From Ignavibacteriota bacterium (lineage in GTDB: Bacteria; Bacteroidota; Ignavibacteria; UBA10030; SZUA-254), in the NCBI GenBank assembly GCA_016212665.1, contig JACREZ010000036.1, positions 1-49,350 of the forward strand: a stretch of DNA of 49,350 nucleotides, written 5' to 3'. The first letter of the stretch is position 1. Each line of letters begins with the position of its first letter. The position numbers were made by a program, and so were the translations under genes. Positions 9,170 to 17,706 of this stretch are shown one piece after another. The notes below the pieces were generated by a model. It was not told where the DNA came from. It made no database searches and worked only from the letters and a program-made list of their open reading frames with translations.

Positions 9170-9330
9170 ATGGTGAGTTGTGATTGGTGAGGAGTGAGTG
9201 GTTGGTAGCGGTTATAGGTTACAGATTTCCTGTTTCATAAAGAAAAAAATTATGCTCATACACAAAAAATACAAATGACTAATGACGAATGACAATTGAC
9301 TAAACCGATTAACAATTAACTGATAACAAG
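9170..9330. repeat. Low-complexity spacer of short degenerate tandem words
   Basis: The gap between hrpB and radC consists of degenerate 7-10-base words, such as variants of GGTGAGTG/GGTTGGT (9172-9210) and AATGACTAATGACGAATGAC (9273-9298), followed by GATTAACAATTAACTGATAAC. Similar word-repeats occur in other gaps (14500-14640, 16722-16905, 27699-27755). They resemble the short tandemly repeated repetitive sequences of cyanobacteria. No gene or clear promoter is seen. Confidence 0.55.
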
Positions 9331-9335
9331 TAACG

Positions 9336-10079
9336 TCAGATAAGGCCACGCTCTGCGAACGAAGTAAATGTATGTCCCGCGATGATGATATGGTCGTGAA
9401 CAGGAATACCAATGATTTTTCCCGCTTCGACAAGTTGCTTCGTGATTTGCATGTCTTCCGAACTTGGTTCAGGATTTCCACTCGGATGATTGTGAAGGAG
9501 AATGATGCTCGCCGCCGGTTCTGCGATTGCAGGACGAAACACTTCTCGCGGATGTGCAAGAGAAGAATTGAGCGTACCGCTTGTAATCTTTTGTTCGCGA
9601 ATGAAATGGTTTGCGCTATCTAACATAACAATAAAAAACTCTTCTTGTTTCAGGTTTTGCATTTTACTCATAAACATATCGGCAATGACTTCCGGAGAAT
9701 GAACCTGAATCTTCTTCTTGTTTTTTATATCGTTCGCTATTCGTTTTCCAATCGTGAATGCAGCAATCAGTGTGATAAGTTTTGCCTTTTTCAAACCGGG
9801 GATTTTTTCATCAATCAATTCTTGAACAGTGCGGTGTGAAATGTCATGCAACGATTTGTATTTGTTCATCAACTGCTTCCCGATGTCAACCGCCGTTGCA
9901 TTTTTCGTCCCTGTTCTGATGAGAATGGCAAGCAATTCCGCATCTGACAACGTATCTGCCCCGTGATTGAGTAATTTCTCTCTCGGTCGGTCATCTTCGG
10001 GCCAATCGAGGATGCGTGAATACTTAACCTGTGGTTCTGAAGTTTGATTTGATTTCATTTCCCCAACCGGTTTACTCAT
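9336..10079 (-). CDS. radC: RadC-family JAB/MPN-domain protein
   Basis: The RadC family has an N-terminal helix-hairpin-helix-like UPF0758 part (PREKLLNHGADTLSDAELLAILIRTG) and a C-terminal JAMM metalloprotease-like domain with HNHPSG...SSED, the zinc ligand set H-x-H...D. Both are intact. The start is set at 10079 (MSKPVGEM), preceded by a purine-rich GAAGAAG; the reading frame opens 27 bases earlier, but that would give an untypical N-terminus. The protein is 247 residues. Despite the historic DNA-repair name, its biochemical role is not established. It lies 51 bp downstream of the TPR/binding-protein gene. Confidence 0.93.
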   Translation of the reverse strand: MSKPVGEMKSNQTSEPQVKYSRILDWPEDDRPREKLLNHGADTLSDAELLAILIRTGTKNATAVDIGKQLMNKYKSLHDISHRTVQELIDEKIPGLKKAKLITLIAAFTIGKRIANDIKNKKKIQVHSPEVIADMFMSKMQNLKQEEFFIVMLDSANHFIREQKITSGTLNSSLAHPREVFRPAIAEPAASIILLHNHPSGNPEPSSEDMQITKQLVEAGKIIGIPVHDHIIIAGHTFTSFAERGLI

Positions 10080-10130
10080 AAATAAACTTCTTCTTTCAAT
10101 ATTCAAAATTCGATATTCAATACTGAAAAA

Positions 10131-12053
10131 TCAATCAACGAATATCTCCCTCAATCTTTTCACTTCTCCGTCTTTGAATTGCAAAATCTGCATCACCCGG
10201 TTGACACGATTTGGCTTCAACGATATCATCGAATGTAATCCTTCGAAGTGCTGCATATTTTCGAGACATTCACGAATCTCATCCCGTTTCACCGCTCCGC
10301 TTTCAAAGCATGAAGTCAGCATGTTCATTACATCGTAACCGAACAACGAGTATTTTGTTGGGCGTCGCTTGAGTTTATTCTGAAATGAAATTGTCGCATC
10401 GTCACTGTCATCAATAAAATAATCAGAGCAGAAAATCACGCCATTCAAATACCGCCGTTGATTTTCGAGAATTGCTTCATCGTACCACTCTGCACTTCCG
10501 AGCAATTGCGCTTTGATATTGTAATACGTCATCTGTGATGCAATCACTCCGATATCTTCAGGATATGCAACAGGCACAAACACTCCTTGAATTGCATACA
10601 CCGGAACTTCAACATTCGATGCGTGTGATTTCGGATTGATGATTTTCATCTTTAATGATTCCGCCTTCCGTAACCCATTCGCTCCGAATAATCGACTGAC
10701 AGGAATTTTTCCTTTTGTCTCAATTAATGAATCAACAAGTTCTGCATTTGCACCGGCTTGAAGAATTTTCTTTCTGAATGCTTTGTTGACTCGCATGTCG
10801 AATGAAACAAGAGGTTCGGAATTCGCAGTCGCTTTCCTCAGTGCAATGAATTGCTTGCTCAAATCATTCGAACTCTTTTCATATTCCTCCGATGCGAGTA
10901 TCTTAGCCCCGAGTCGCGTTGCTTCATCAATAAATTCTTTTGTTATGATTTTACTATTCGGATTGTTCGGTGAAAGAATGGCAAGCGTTGTCATGCCGAG
11001 ATGATTGACAGCATATTGTGCTAATGCTTTTCCGTGCATCGAAATATCAGCGTTCGCCTGAACGATGTACTTTCCCATTCCCGCAAGTCCGTTCATGTTT
11101 GCCGTAGGAGTAATGAGCGGAATCTCTTCATCCTCTGCAATCGGCACACACGATTGCGTGATATTGCTGAACAATTCTCCGATGATGACAGAATTATCAT
11201 CGTTGTTTGAAAGTTCTCTCATCTGCTTTTTTGCAATGTTCGAATCACGCTCTGAGTCTCTCACATCAAGCACGATGCTGACATTGTCGTTCGCCTGCTC
11301 GAATTCTTCCTGCGCTATTCTGATTCCATCCAACACTTCTTCCGACGCTTTCTTGGCAGGACTGGAAGCAACATTTTCCATCAGCGGTAGTAACACACCG
11401 ATATTGATGACCTTGTTCTTCAATTGCTTTTTATTCGATTCCTTCGCCTCATCCTCTTTCTGAAGAACAATCGTTCTCTCTTCCAGTATTTTTGAAAACA
11501 GAGATTGTACGAGTGAATTTGAAATTTCGTCTCGTAATTCCTGAACTTCGGAAAGCGGGAGAACAAATCGGGCAAGTGAATCAAGAATCTCCAACGCCCG
11601 CTTCGTTCTTCCGTCTTCATTGATTGAATCAAGTGCAAGTGAGAATTCCCTCGCGCTGTTTTTATTCAGATTCAAATAATAATATGCCGAGCCGAGTGTG
11701 AAATGCGCCTCGCGTGCATACTCTGTTTCAGGAAACCGTTTGAGAAGATTATTCATCAGAAACATTGCTTGTGCATGTTCATGCAATTGCATCCACGATT
11801 TTGCCGCCATCATATAACAGGCAGTCGTACGTTGATGAACGGGGTTAATGTTCAGCGCTTGCTCAAATGCATCCGCCGCATTTTCGTAAGCGATGGAATC
11901 ATAAAAAACAATTCCCTCTTGGAAGAGTTGCTCTGCTTCTTCGTTGTATCGGTAATTTTCCTGTGCAACTCCGAACGAGATGCAAACAACGGAAATAAAA
12001 AAGTAGAAGGTGTGTTTCAATGTTTTGTAGAAAAGTCTCACTCGAAAACTCAT
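10131..12053 (-). CDS. TPR domain fused to a periplasmic ligand-binding (Leu/Ile/Val-type) domain, exported
   Basis: A 640-residue exported protein: signal segment FYFFISVVCISFGVAQ, TPR-like helices at about 25-150 (AADAFEQALNINPVHQRTT), then from about residue 200 a type-1 periplasmic-binding fold (IGVLLPLM...EEVLDGIRIAQEE, later LAILSPNNPNSKIITKEF). The same layout occurs in LpoA-type penicillin-binding-protein activators and in Bacteroidota 'amino-acid ABC substrate-binding' proteins. No matching permease is next door, so it may be a regulator or scaffold in the periplasm. The start at 12053 (MSFRVRL) is preferred over 12068. Fold is well supported; role is not. Confidence 0.82.
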   Translation of the reverse strand: MSFRVRLFYKTLKHTFYFFISVVCISFGVAQENYRYNEEAEQLFQEGIVFYDSIAYENAADAFEQALNINPVHQRTTACYMMAAKSWMQLHEHAQAMFLMNNLLKRFPETEYAREAHFTLGSAYYYLNLNKNSAREFSLALDSINEDGRTKRALEILDSLARFVLPLSEVQELRDEISNSLVQSLFSKILEERTIVLQKEDEAKESNKKQLKNKVINIGVLLPLMENVASSPAKKASEEVLDGIRIAQEEFEQANDNVSIVLDVRDSERDSNIAKKQMRELSNNDDNSVIIGELFSNITQSCVPIAEDEEIPLITPTANMNGLAGMGKYIVQANADISMHGKALAQYAVNHLGMTTLAILSPNNPNSKIITKEFIDEATRLGAKILASEEYEKSSNDLSKQFIALRKATANSEPLVSFDMRVNKAFRKKILQAGANAELVDSLIETKGKIPVSRLFGANGLRKAESLKMKIINPKSHASNVEVPVYAIQGVFVPVAYPEDIGVIASQMTYYNIKAQLLGSAEWYDEAILENQRRYLNGVIFCSDYFIDDSDDATISFQNKLKRRPTKYSLFGYDVMNMLTSCFESGAVKRDEIRECLENMQHFEGLHSMISLKPNRVNRVMQILQFKDGEVKRLREIFVD

Positions 12054-12091
12054 GCCGAGAACATACAAAAAGGTTCGCTGAACTTCAAACC

Positions 12092-13777
12092 TTAAAAATC
12101 CCGTTTGATTGCCTTCAATCCTACTGAGTGCGACACAACCATCAATATTGCAGAACCGAGCAGGAACACTCCGATGCTGACAAAAAACATCGCGCTTGAA
12201 TATGGAATATGCTTGTATGACATCTGGAAATATCCAAACAACGGGAAGAACAACATCGCAATCAGAAAGACAAGATAGGCGATGCTCATTAGGAAGGTCA
12301 GCGTCGCGCCTTGTGAAGAAGAAATTTTTATTGGATTTGTTTCGCGGTAATCAGCAAAGAATGTTCCCGTGCCGAGATTCAAACTGATGATGGAGAGAGC
12401 AACAAACACTGATGTCAATAATCCCATCAGCACAATCATTTGGTGGTGAGCGATTGCATGATGCGAAGCAATCATGAGAACTTCGTTGGCAATTAACACA
12501 GGAATAACGGCAAGGAGAAATTTCAACCAATAAACCTTGCTGAGTTGAATCGGTGCGCTCCGCACTTTCCAGAAACTCAATCCCTCCGTACTCATCATCG
12601 GATAAACAAACCGTAATGCGACGGAAGTAACAAGAAACGCGTTGAACACATACATCACCAAATACGAGACCGTTTGCAAATAGGGTTGATTTGTTCCGAG
12701 CGTTAGTTGAAAAATACTTGCCACGAAAACAACAATGAGCAACAAAATGATTGCAAGGTGAATCCACTGACTCGGCTCCCGAAAGAACTGCCAGAATTCT
12801 TTCTTGATGAGAACGGCAGTTTGCGGTTCAAACACCGACTTTTTCGCAAACGAAAAGAAGCCGTTGGCTGTTGCATGTGTTTCGCTGTGCGCTTTTAATT
12901 CAAGAAACGCAAGCCAACTTTTATAATAAAGTTTTCGCGCGATAAAGAACATGAATGAAACACAACAAACCGAAACAACAATAAGTAGCGCCGTGTTGGT
13001 TAGAACACTTGTTGTATCGCCTTTCAGATTCCAATACAACGCTTCTGTCATCCAATGATTAGGTAAGAAGGTTGATGCTGGAGGGTCGAGATAACCGAAA
13101 TATTGGTCTGTGTATGGGAAGTGTTTCATTACTCCGTTCACAAGTTTCGCCGGGTTGATTACCTTGAAATACGCTATCACGACACCGACATATCCGACTA
13201 CAAGACTGATGAGTGTTGCTTTCGTTCCGATTTTTCCGGCAATCTTCATCAACACCATTAACACAGTCACACCTAACGACGCGGCAATCAACATGAACGG
13301 AAGAAAAAGGAACAAGAGTGTGTTCACATAAAATGTCCACGGGAGTTGAAAATACTGTCCATAACCAAACAACACCGCCAAAGCAATCATGAACAGCGTG
13401 GTTGAACTGTAGAAAAAGTTATCGAGAAATTTTATAATGAAAAGAGAAAGATGCGGAACCGGCTTTGTGAAAAAGAACTCTGTCTCCTTCGAGCGATAGA
13501 GTGTCGCATACGAAACAATGATGTTGCCGATATTAATCGAAAGGAAAAAGACATATAACAGCATCGAAAGAAAGCGATGCAAGAGAAACGAACCTAAATC
13601 TGCCACCTCCATGATGTACTGAATGGTATTGTATGTAAAGAAGTACGCGCCGAGAGCGAATCCGCCAAACACGAACAATGATGCAATGCTTTTTGCCATG
13701 CTTGCAACTTTCAGTTGCGTTGTCGTCTTGAAAAAACTGAGCGCTTTGTACCAAACAATATGAAGAATTGTTCTCAT
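12092..13777 (-). CDS. ABC-2-type exporter membrane subunit
   Basis: This 561-residue integral membrane protein has about 12 hydrophobic helices (for example SLFVFGGFALGAYFFTY, IHLAIILLLIVVFVASIF, FLMSIAYLVFLIAMLFF). The soluble loop at about 285-320 separates two halves, as in large ABC-2 exporters. It starts directly after the stop of the ATPase gene upstream (no gap), so the two form one transporter that probably exports a lipid, drug or peptide. The substrate cannot be told from the sequence. The N-terminal pattern ATLYRSKETEFFFTKPV resembles the 'putative ABC exporter' permeases of Bacteroidota. Confidence 0.85.
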   Translation of the reverse strand: MRTILHIVWYKALSFFKTTTQLKVASMAKSIASLFVFGGFALGAYFFTYNTIQYIMEVADLGSFLLHRFLSMLLYVFFLSINIGNIIVSYATLYRSKETEFFFTKPVPHLSLFIIKFLDNFFYSSTTLFMIALAVLFGYGQYFQLPWTFYVNTLLFLFLPFMLIAASLGVTVLMVLMKIAGKIGTKATLISLVVGYVGVVIAYFKVINPAKLVNGVMKHFPYTDQYFGYLDPPASTFLPNHWMTEALYWNLKGDTTSVLTNTALLIVVSVCCVSFMFFIARKLYYKSWLAFLELKAHSETHATANGFFSFAKKSVFEPQTAVLIKKEFWQFFREPSQWIHLAIILLLIVVFVASIFQLTLGTNQPYLQTVSYLVMYVFNAFLVTSVALRFVYPMMSTEGLSFWKVRSAPIQLSKVYWLKFLLAVIPVLIANEVLMIASHHAIAHHQMIVLMGLLTSVFVALSIISLNLGTGTFFADYRETNPIKISSSQGATLTFLMSIAYLVFLIAMLFFPLFGYFQMSYKHIPYSSAMFFVSIGVFLLGSAILMVVSHSVGLKAIKRDF

Positions 13778-14497
13778 CTACTTTGTCAGTTCCAAAAATA
13801 CCGATTCAAATTTACCATCGAACTGTTGCTTGTATTCATGCAACGCTTCGATGGTGTTGTTGAAAATCAATTCTCCTTCTTTGATGATTCCGATTCTGTC
13901 GCACAATTCTTCTGCAACAGGCAAACTGTGCGTTGACATAAAAATCGTTACACCTTGCTGAGATTGCTCCTTAAAAATTCGTTTGACAATGTGCGCGCTT
14001 CGCGGGTCAAGACCGACCATCGGTTCATCTACAACCATTACTTTCGGACGATGTAATAATGCCGCGGCAATGCACACTCGCTGTCTCATTCCCTGGGAAT
14101 AATCTTCTGCACGCCTGTCTATCCACGAACCGAGTTCGAGCATATCAATCACTTCCTCGATTCGCTGTGATGTCATACCGTGATTTAATTTGTACAACCC
14201 CGCGCTGAAAAAAAGAAACTCCTTCCCCGTCAACTTCTCATACAAAAACGGTTGGTCGGGAATGAAACCCGTTGTCAACTTTGCTTCCGTCGAATTCTTC
14301 TGAATATCAAATCCATTGATAAGAATTTGTCCCGACGTTGGCGCAAACAATCCGGTCATCATTTTTATCGTCGTCGTTTTTCCCGCCCCGTTCGGACCGA
14401 GAAAGCCGAAGAACTCTCCTTGCTTCAATTCAAGCGAAAGATTCTTCACCGCAGTGAACGAACCGAATGTTTTTGTTAATTGATGTAATTGTATCAA
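13778..14497 (-). CDS. ABC transporter ATP-binding subunit
   Basis: A 239-residue ATPase with all key motifs: Walker A GPNGAGKT (34-41), Q-loop region, signature YSQGMRQRV (about 134-142), Walker B VMVVDEP and the switch histidine in STHSL. The DrrA/CcmA-like type fits ABC-2 exporters. It directly precedes the permease gene, which it energises. There are no extra domains and no ribosome-site anomaly. Confidence 0.95.
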   Translation of the reverse strand: MIQLHQLTKTFGSFTAVKNLSLELKQGEFFGFLGPNGAGKTTTIKMMTGLFAPTSGQILINGFDIQKNSTEAKLTTGFIPDQPFLYEKLTGKEFLFFSAGLYKLNHGMTSQRIEEVIDMLELGSWIDRRAEDYSQGMRQRVCIAAALLHRPKVMVVDEPMVGLDPRSAHIVKRIFKEQSQQGVTIFMSTHSLPVAEELCDRIGIIKEGELIFNNTIEALHEYKQQFDGKFESVFLELTK

Positions 14498-14640
14498 GTT
14501 TTCTGTTTCCTGTTTCTGATTTCAGTTTTCGGTGACAATCGGCAGTATGTAAGTTTCGAATTCAAAATAACTACTTATGTAAAATCAAGCATCAAGTATC
14601 AAGAATCTTTCAACTGACTGTTGACGACTCGACTACTCAC
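14498..14640. repeat. Low-complexity intergenic spacer
   Basis: Degenerate words such as TTTCTGTTTCCTGTTTCTGATTT (14500-14522) and ATCAAGCATCAAGTATCAAG (14584-14603) fill the divergent gap ahead of the cytochrome genes. No terminator or clear sigma-70 promoter was seen. See the finding on word-repeat spacers. Confidence 0.5.
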
Positions 14641-14728
14641 AAAAGAAACATAGAGAGATTTTTTGGAAAAGAAAAATGAACTTATATATTGTCATAAATC
14701 AATCATCATTTATTATTGTTCTTTTGTT

Positions 14729-16117
14729 ATGAAAAAACCATTCCCCGCTTTGCTTATGAGTTGCATTGCAATAACTGTAGGGTTTGTTGTTGTGTTTCTC
14801 CTCGCCACCAAACCTCTCAAGGGTTCACAACCTTCTCAACCTCTGTCCGGAAATCCCGGGCTCGGCAAAAATATTTTTGATTCGCGTTGCGCTGTCTGCC
14901 ATGGAGCGAACGGTGATGGTAAGGGTATTGTCGCTGTTAATCTCCATCCCAAGCCACGCGACTTCACCAAAGGATTATTCAAGTTCCGTTCAACAGAATC
15001 GGGAAGCATCCCGACTGTCGATGACCTTGCCCGTATCATTAACGAAGGGATACACGGGACTGCGATGGTTGGATGGAAAGAATTCATCACAGGCGATTCG
15101 CTTCAGACGCTGATTGCGTACATACAATCATTTTCCACACGATTTCAAAACGAACAACCCAAACCCGTATCTGTCTCAAACGCGATTCCTTCCTCAGTAA
15201 AAAGTATTTCTGATGGAAAAATTGTGTATGAAAAATTAGAGTGTGCAAGTTGTCATGGAACTGCGGGAGATGGAACTGATGCAATTGCGAGAGATTTCAA
15301 TGATGAATGGGGAAACATCATCGCCGCAACAAATCTGACTGAGCCGTGGACATTTCGAAGCGGCGCGTCTGCCTCCGATATTTATCTCAGATTAAAAACC
15401 GGAATTGATGGAACTCCGATGCCCTCGTACAGCGAAAGCGCAAGCGAACAGGATTTGTGGAACCTTGCAAACTTTGTTGCTTCACTCGGACGAAAACCTG
15501 CGTGGCAAATGAACGAGAATGAATTACAAACTCATTACAGCAAGTTGGATGAAACCAACAAATCAAATCCGGTACAACGTGGAAAATATTTAGTCGAAGT
15601 TTTCGGATGTGCGGATTGCCATTCACCATTCACCGAAGGACGCTCTGTTATGGAACAATTCAGAATGGCGGGCGGGTCTCGTTGGCGAATCGGACCGTAC
15701 GGAGATTTTTACACTCCCAATTTGACTTCAGACAAAGAAACCGGACTTGGTAACTGGACTGATGAAGAAATAAAGGAAGCAATAACGAAAGGAATCGTCA
15801 GGGGCGGCAGAAGAATGTTGCCTTTCCCGATGGGATGGACAGGATACTCGATGCTAACGAAAAATGACCTCAACGCGATTGTCGCATACTTGAGAACTAT
15901 TCCACCGGTACACAACAAAATTCCTGAGCCGGAACCGTTAAATATTTTTTCGTACATGTGGGGAAAATTTAAAATGTTGATTCTGAAAGAAGATTTTCCA
16001 ATAATTATTTATCCGGAAAATTCGGGACAAGCGCAAGCAACAAGTCAAACCAACACAAGCAACAACAACATTGCTCTGAAGTTTGAACCTGTTCACACAT
16101 CAGGAAAGGCAAACTAA
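14729..16117 (+). CDS. Three-haem membrane-anchored cytochrome c
   Basis: The ATG at 14729 gives a 462-residue protein beginning with a basic-hydrophobic anchor (KKPFPALLMSCIAITVGFVVVFLLA). An upstream TTG at 14663 would add 22 residues and is less likely. Three haem-binding sites are visible: CAVCH (54-58), CASCH (172-176) and CADCH (294-298). Candidate distal Met ligands lie in GTAMVGW, GTPMPSY and LPFPMGW. The third domain resembles the cytochrome subunits of membrane dehydrogenases (RGKYLVEVFGC...NLTSDKETGLGNWTDEE). It should carry electrons on the outer face of the inner membrane. The donor and acceptor are not encoded nearby. It is followed by one base and then the second cytochrome gene. 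Confidence 0.9.
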   Translation: MKKPFPALLMSCIAITVGFVVVFLLATKPLKGSQPSQPLSGNPGLGKNIFDSRCAVCHGANGDGKGIVAVNLHPKPRDFTKGLFKFRSTESGSIPTVDDLARIINEGIHGTAMVGWKEFITGDSLQTLIAYIQSFSTRFQNEQPKPVSVSNAIPSSVKSISDGKIVYEKLECASCHGTAGDGTDAIARDFNDEWGNIIAATNLTEPWTFRSGASASDIYLRLKTGIDGTPMPSYSESASEQDLWNLANFVASLGRKPAWQMNENELQTHYSKLDETNKSNPVQRGKYLVEVFGCADCHSPFTEGRSVMEQFRMAGGSRWRIGPYGDFYTPNLTSDKETGLGNWTDEEIKEAITKGIVRGGRRMLPFPMGWTGYSMLTKNDLNAIVAYLRTIPPVHNKIPEPEPLNIFSYMWGKFKMLILKEDFPIIIYPENSGQAQATSQTNTSNNNIALKFEPVHTSGKAN

Positions 16118-16118
16118 C

Positions 16119-16721
16119 ATGAAAAAGTTTTTCAAATGGTTTGGTATTATCGTCGGATGTTTACTTGTCATTGCATTCGTAGCGTTTCTTTATTTGATTC
16201 CTCCCTTCACGTTGGCTCCGCCCGAAACATTCAGTCAACAGGAAATAGATGCGGCTCCTTCAGTCGCGCATATTTCTGACCCGGCAACTCGGCTCATTGC
16301 CGAACGAGGAAAATATCTTGTCACCGTCATTGGTTGCACCGGCTGTCATACATCCGGAGGCGAACAGGGTCCTCAATGGGAAAAATATCTCGCGGGCGGA
16401 ATGAAGTTTCAAGCGAAGGAATACGGAACGGTTATCTCCCGAAATCTCACACCCGATTCACAAACCGGACTTGCGCGCCGTTCCGATGAATATGTGAAAA
16501 ATGTTCTGCGAAGCGGAGTTGATGAAACAGGAAATATCATGCTCGCAATGCCATGGAGCGCATACTCCAATCTAACCGTAGAAGACCAACATGCTGTTGT
16601 CGTGTATCTCAGAAACTTGAAATCGGTTCGACACGAAATTCCCGAACCGCAACCTTCAACAATGCCTGATGATAAGAATGCTGTTGAAAGCGCTTGGGGT
16701 GGAGATTACGCGAGGCACTGA
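16119..16721 (+). CDS. Single-haem membrane-anchored cytochrome c
   Basis: The ATG at 16119 has a strong ribosome site (AGGAAAGG, 16102-16109) inside the end of the preceding gene. The 200-residue product has an N-terminal membrane anchor (residues 8-30) and one haem site CTGCH (73-77), within RGKYLVTVIGC. It is homologous to the third domain of the upstream cytochrome (shared RGKYLV, NLT-D-TGL, IPEPQP), so the pair arose by domain duplication. Its last 28 codons recur twice as remnants at 22511-22602 and 22732-22791. Electron-transfer role inferred. Confidence 0.9.
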   Translation: MKKFFKWFGIIVGCLLVIAFVAFLYLIPPFTLAPPETFSQQEIDAAPSVAHISDPATRLIAERGKYLVTVIGCTGCHTSGGEQGPQWEKYLAGGMKFQAKEYGTVISRNLTPDSQTGLARRSDEYVKNVLRSGVDETGNIMLAMPWSAYSNLTVEDQHAVVVYLRNLKSVRHEIPEPQPSTMPDDKNAVESAWGGDYARH

Positions 16722-16905
16722 TTCAGTTTCCAGTTTTCAGTTTCCGGTTTTCGGTTTCCTGTTTATAGTTCTTTGTTGAAAGTTGTCGGTCTACGACTCG
16801 TTTAGTTGACAGTTTTAGTTCTTCGTTAACTGATTGAAAGAAAATTAGACATGGGATTTGAGACACATATCCATATCTCATATCCCATATCCCATATCGC
16901 ACAAC
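16722..16905. repeat. Low-complexity spacer: TTTTCAGTTTCC-type and CATATCCCATAT-type words
   Basis: From 16726 the sequence repeats CAGTTTCCAGTTTTCAGTTT and close variants. From 16862 it repeats CATATC/CATATCCCATATCCCATATC. Both stretches are degenerate tandem words without coding potential. They separate the cytochrome gene from the comM remnant. Confidence 0.65.
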
Positions 16906-16910
16906 TTTCT

Positions 16911-16985
16911 CTACAAGTTCTGCCACAAATTTCTATCAAGCGCTCGGTACTGAATTGCTTCACTCAAGTGTTCAGGGCAAATACT
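16911..16985 (-). pseudogene. Remnant of a comM 3' end
   Basis: Read on the minus strand, this stretch encodes [20 protein letters not shown] followed by L and a stop. It matches the C-terminus of the intact comM at 24954 in 19 of those 20 residues. Over 22 aligned codons, 11 differ and 9 of those differences are synonymous. The rest of comM is absent. That pattern means it diverged while still under selection, so it was probably brought in from a related strain and is not an in-situ decayed copy. Confidence 0.88.
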
Positions 16986-17013
16986 TGGTGGTAGTATGCA
17001 AATTAGGGACGTG

Positions 17014-17706
17014 TCACAACTGTTCTATAAATTTTCTGTAGCCCTTACCTATGGGAATGGATATGCCATGAACTTCAACTTTATCGGCTGTGTATGACTC
17101 TATCTTGCTTAACGAAATGATAAAAGACCGGTGAATCCGCTTGAAGAGATTGACAGGTAAAAGAGATTCGATTTCGTGCGTACTCATTTTTGAGATATAA
17201 TCTTTCTTTGTTGTCTTGACCTTGATGTATTCCCTCTGGCTTTCTATGTAGATGATTTCAGAAAACAAAATTTTTACTTTCTTTTTTTGCACGCTGAGGA
17301 AAATAAAATCCTTCGTTCCTTCGCTTTCCTTGAATTTCAGATTGCCGCCTTGTTTCGCTTTAACTTTGGTTACTGCTGTTAAGAATCTTTGAAACTCGAA
17401 CGGTTTTAGGAGGTAATCTATGACATTGAAGTTAAACCCTTCTACCGCATACTGATGATACGCTGTTGTTATGATGACAGCGGGCGGCTGTAAAAGCGTT
17501 CTGAGGAAATCCATTCCTTTTAGTTTAGGAAGATGAATATCTAAAAAAATTAAGTCAACAGTATTTTTCTGCAAGTACTCAGTTGCAAGAATTGCATCTT
17601 TAAATATTCCTTGCAAATCCAGAAACGGTACCTCCATGATATAATCTGATAAGACCTTGATTGCTAATGGTTCATCTTCTATTATGATGCACGTTATCTT
17701 AGACAT
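17014..17706 (-). CDS. LytTR-family response regulator
   Basis: A 230-residue regulator from the ATG at 17706 (MSKITCIIIEDEP). The receiver domain covers 1-120, with acidic pocket E10/D11 and phospho-acceptor D56 in FLDIHLP; the T/S is at ITTAY and the Lys at LLKPFEF. The LytTR DNA-binding domain covers about 130-228 (IIYIESQREYIKV...FKRIHRSFIIS). It overlaps the kinase gene by 8 bases, so the two are coupled. LytTR proteins bind direct repeats about 21 bp apart, and such repeats lie in the adjacent divergent promoter region (18789-18839). That makes the sulfur operon the most likely target. Confidence 0.93.
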   Translation of the reverse strand: MSKITCIIIEDEPLAIKVLSDYIMEVPFLDLQGIFKDAILATEYLQKNTVDLIFLDIHLPKLKGMDFLRTLLQPPAVIITTAYHQYAVEGFNFNVIDYLLKPFEFQRFLTAVTKVKAKQGGNLKFKESEGTKDFIFLSVQKKKVKILFSEIIYIESQREYIKVKTTKKDYISKMSTHEIESLLPVNLFKRIHRSFIISLSKIESYTADKVEVHGISIPIGKGYRKFIEQL

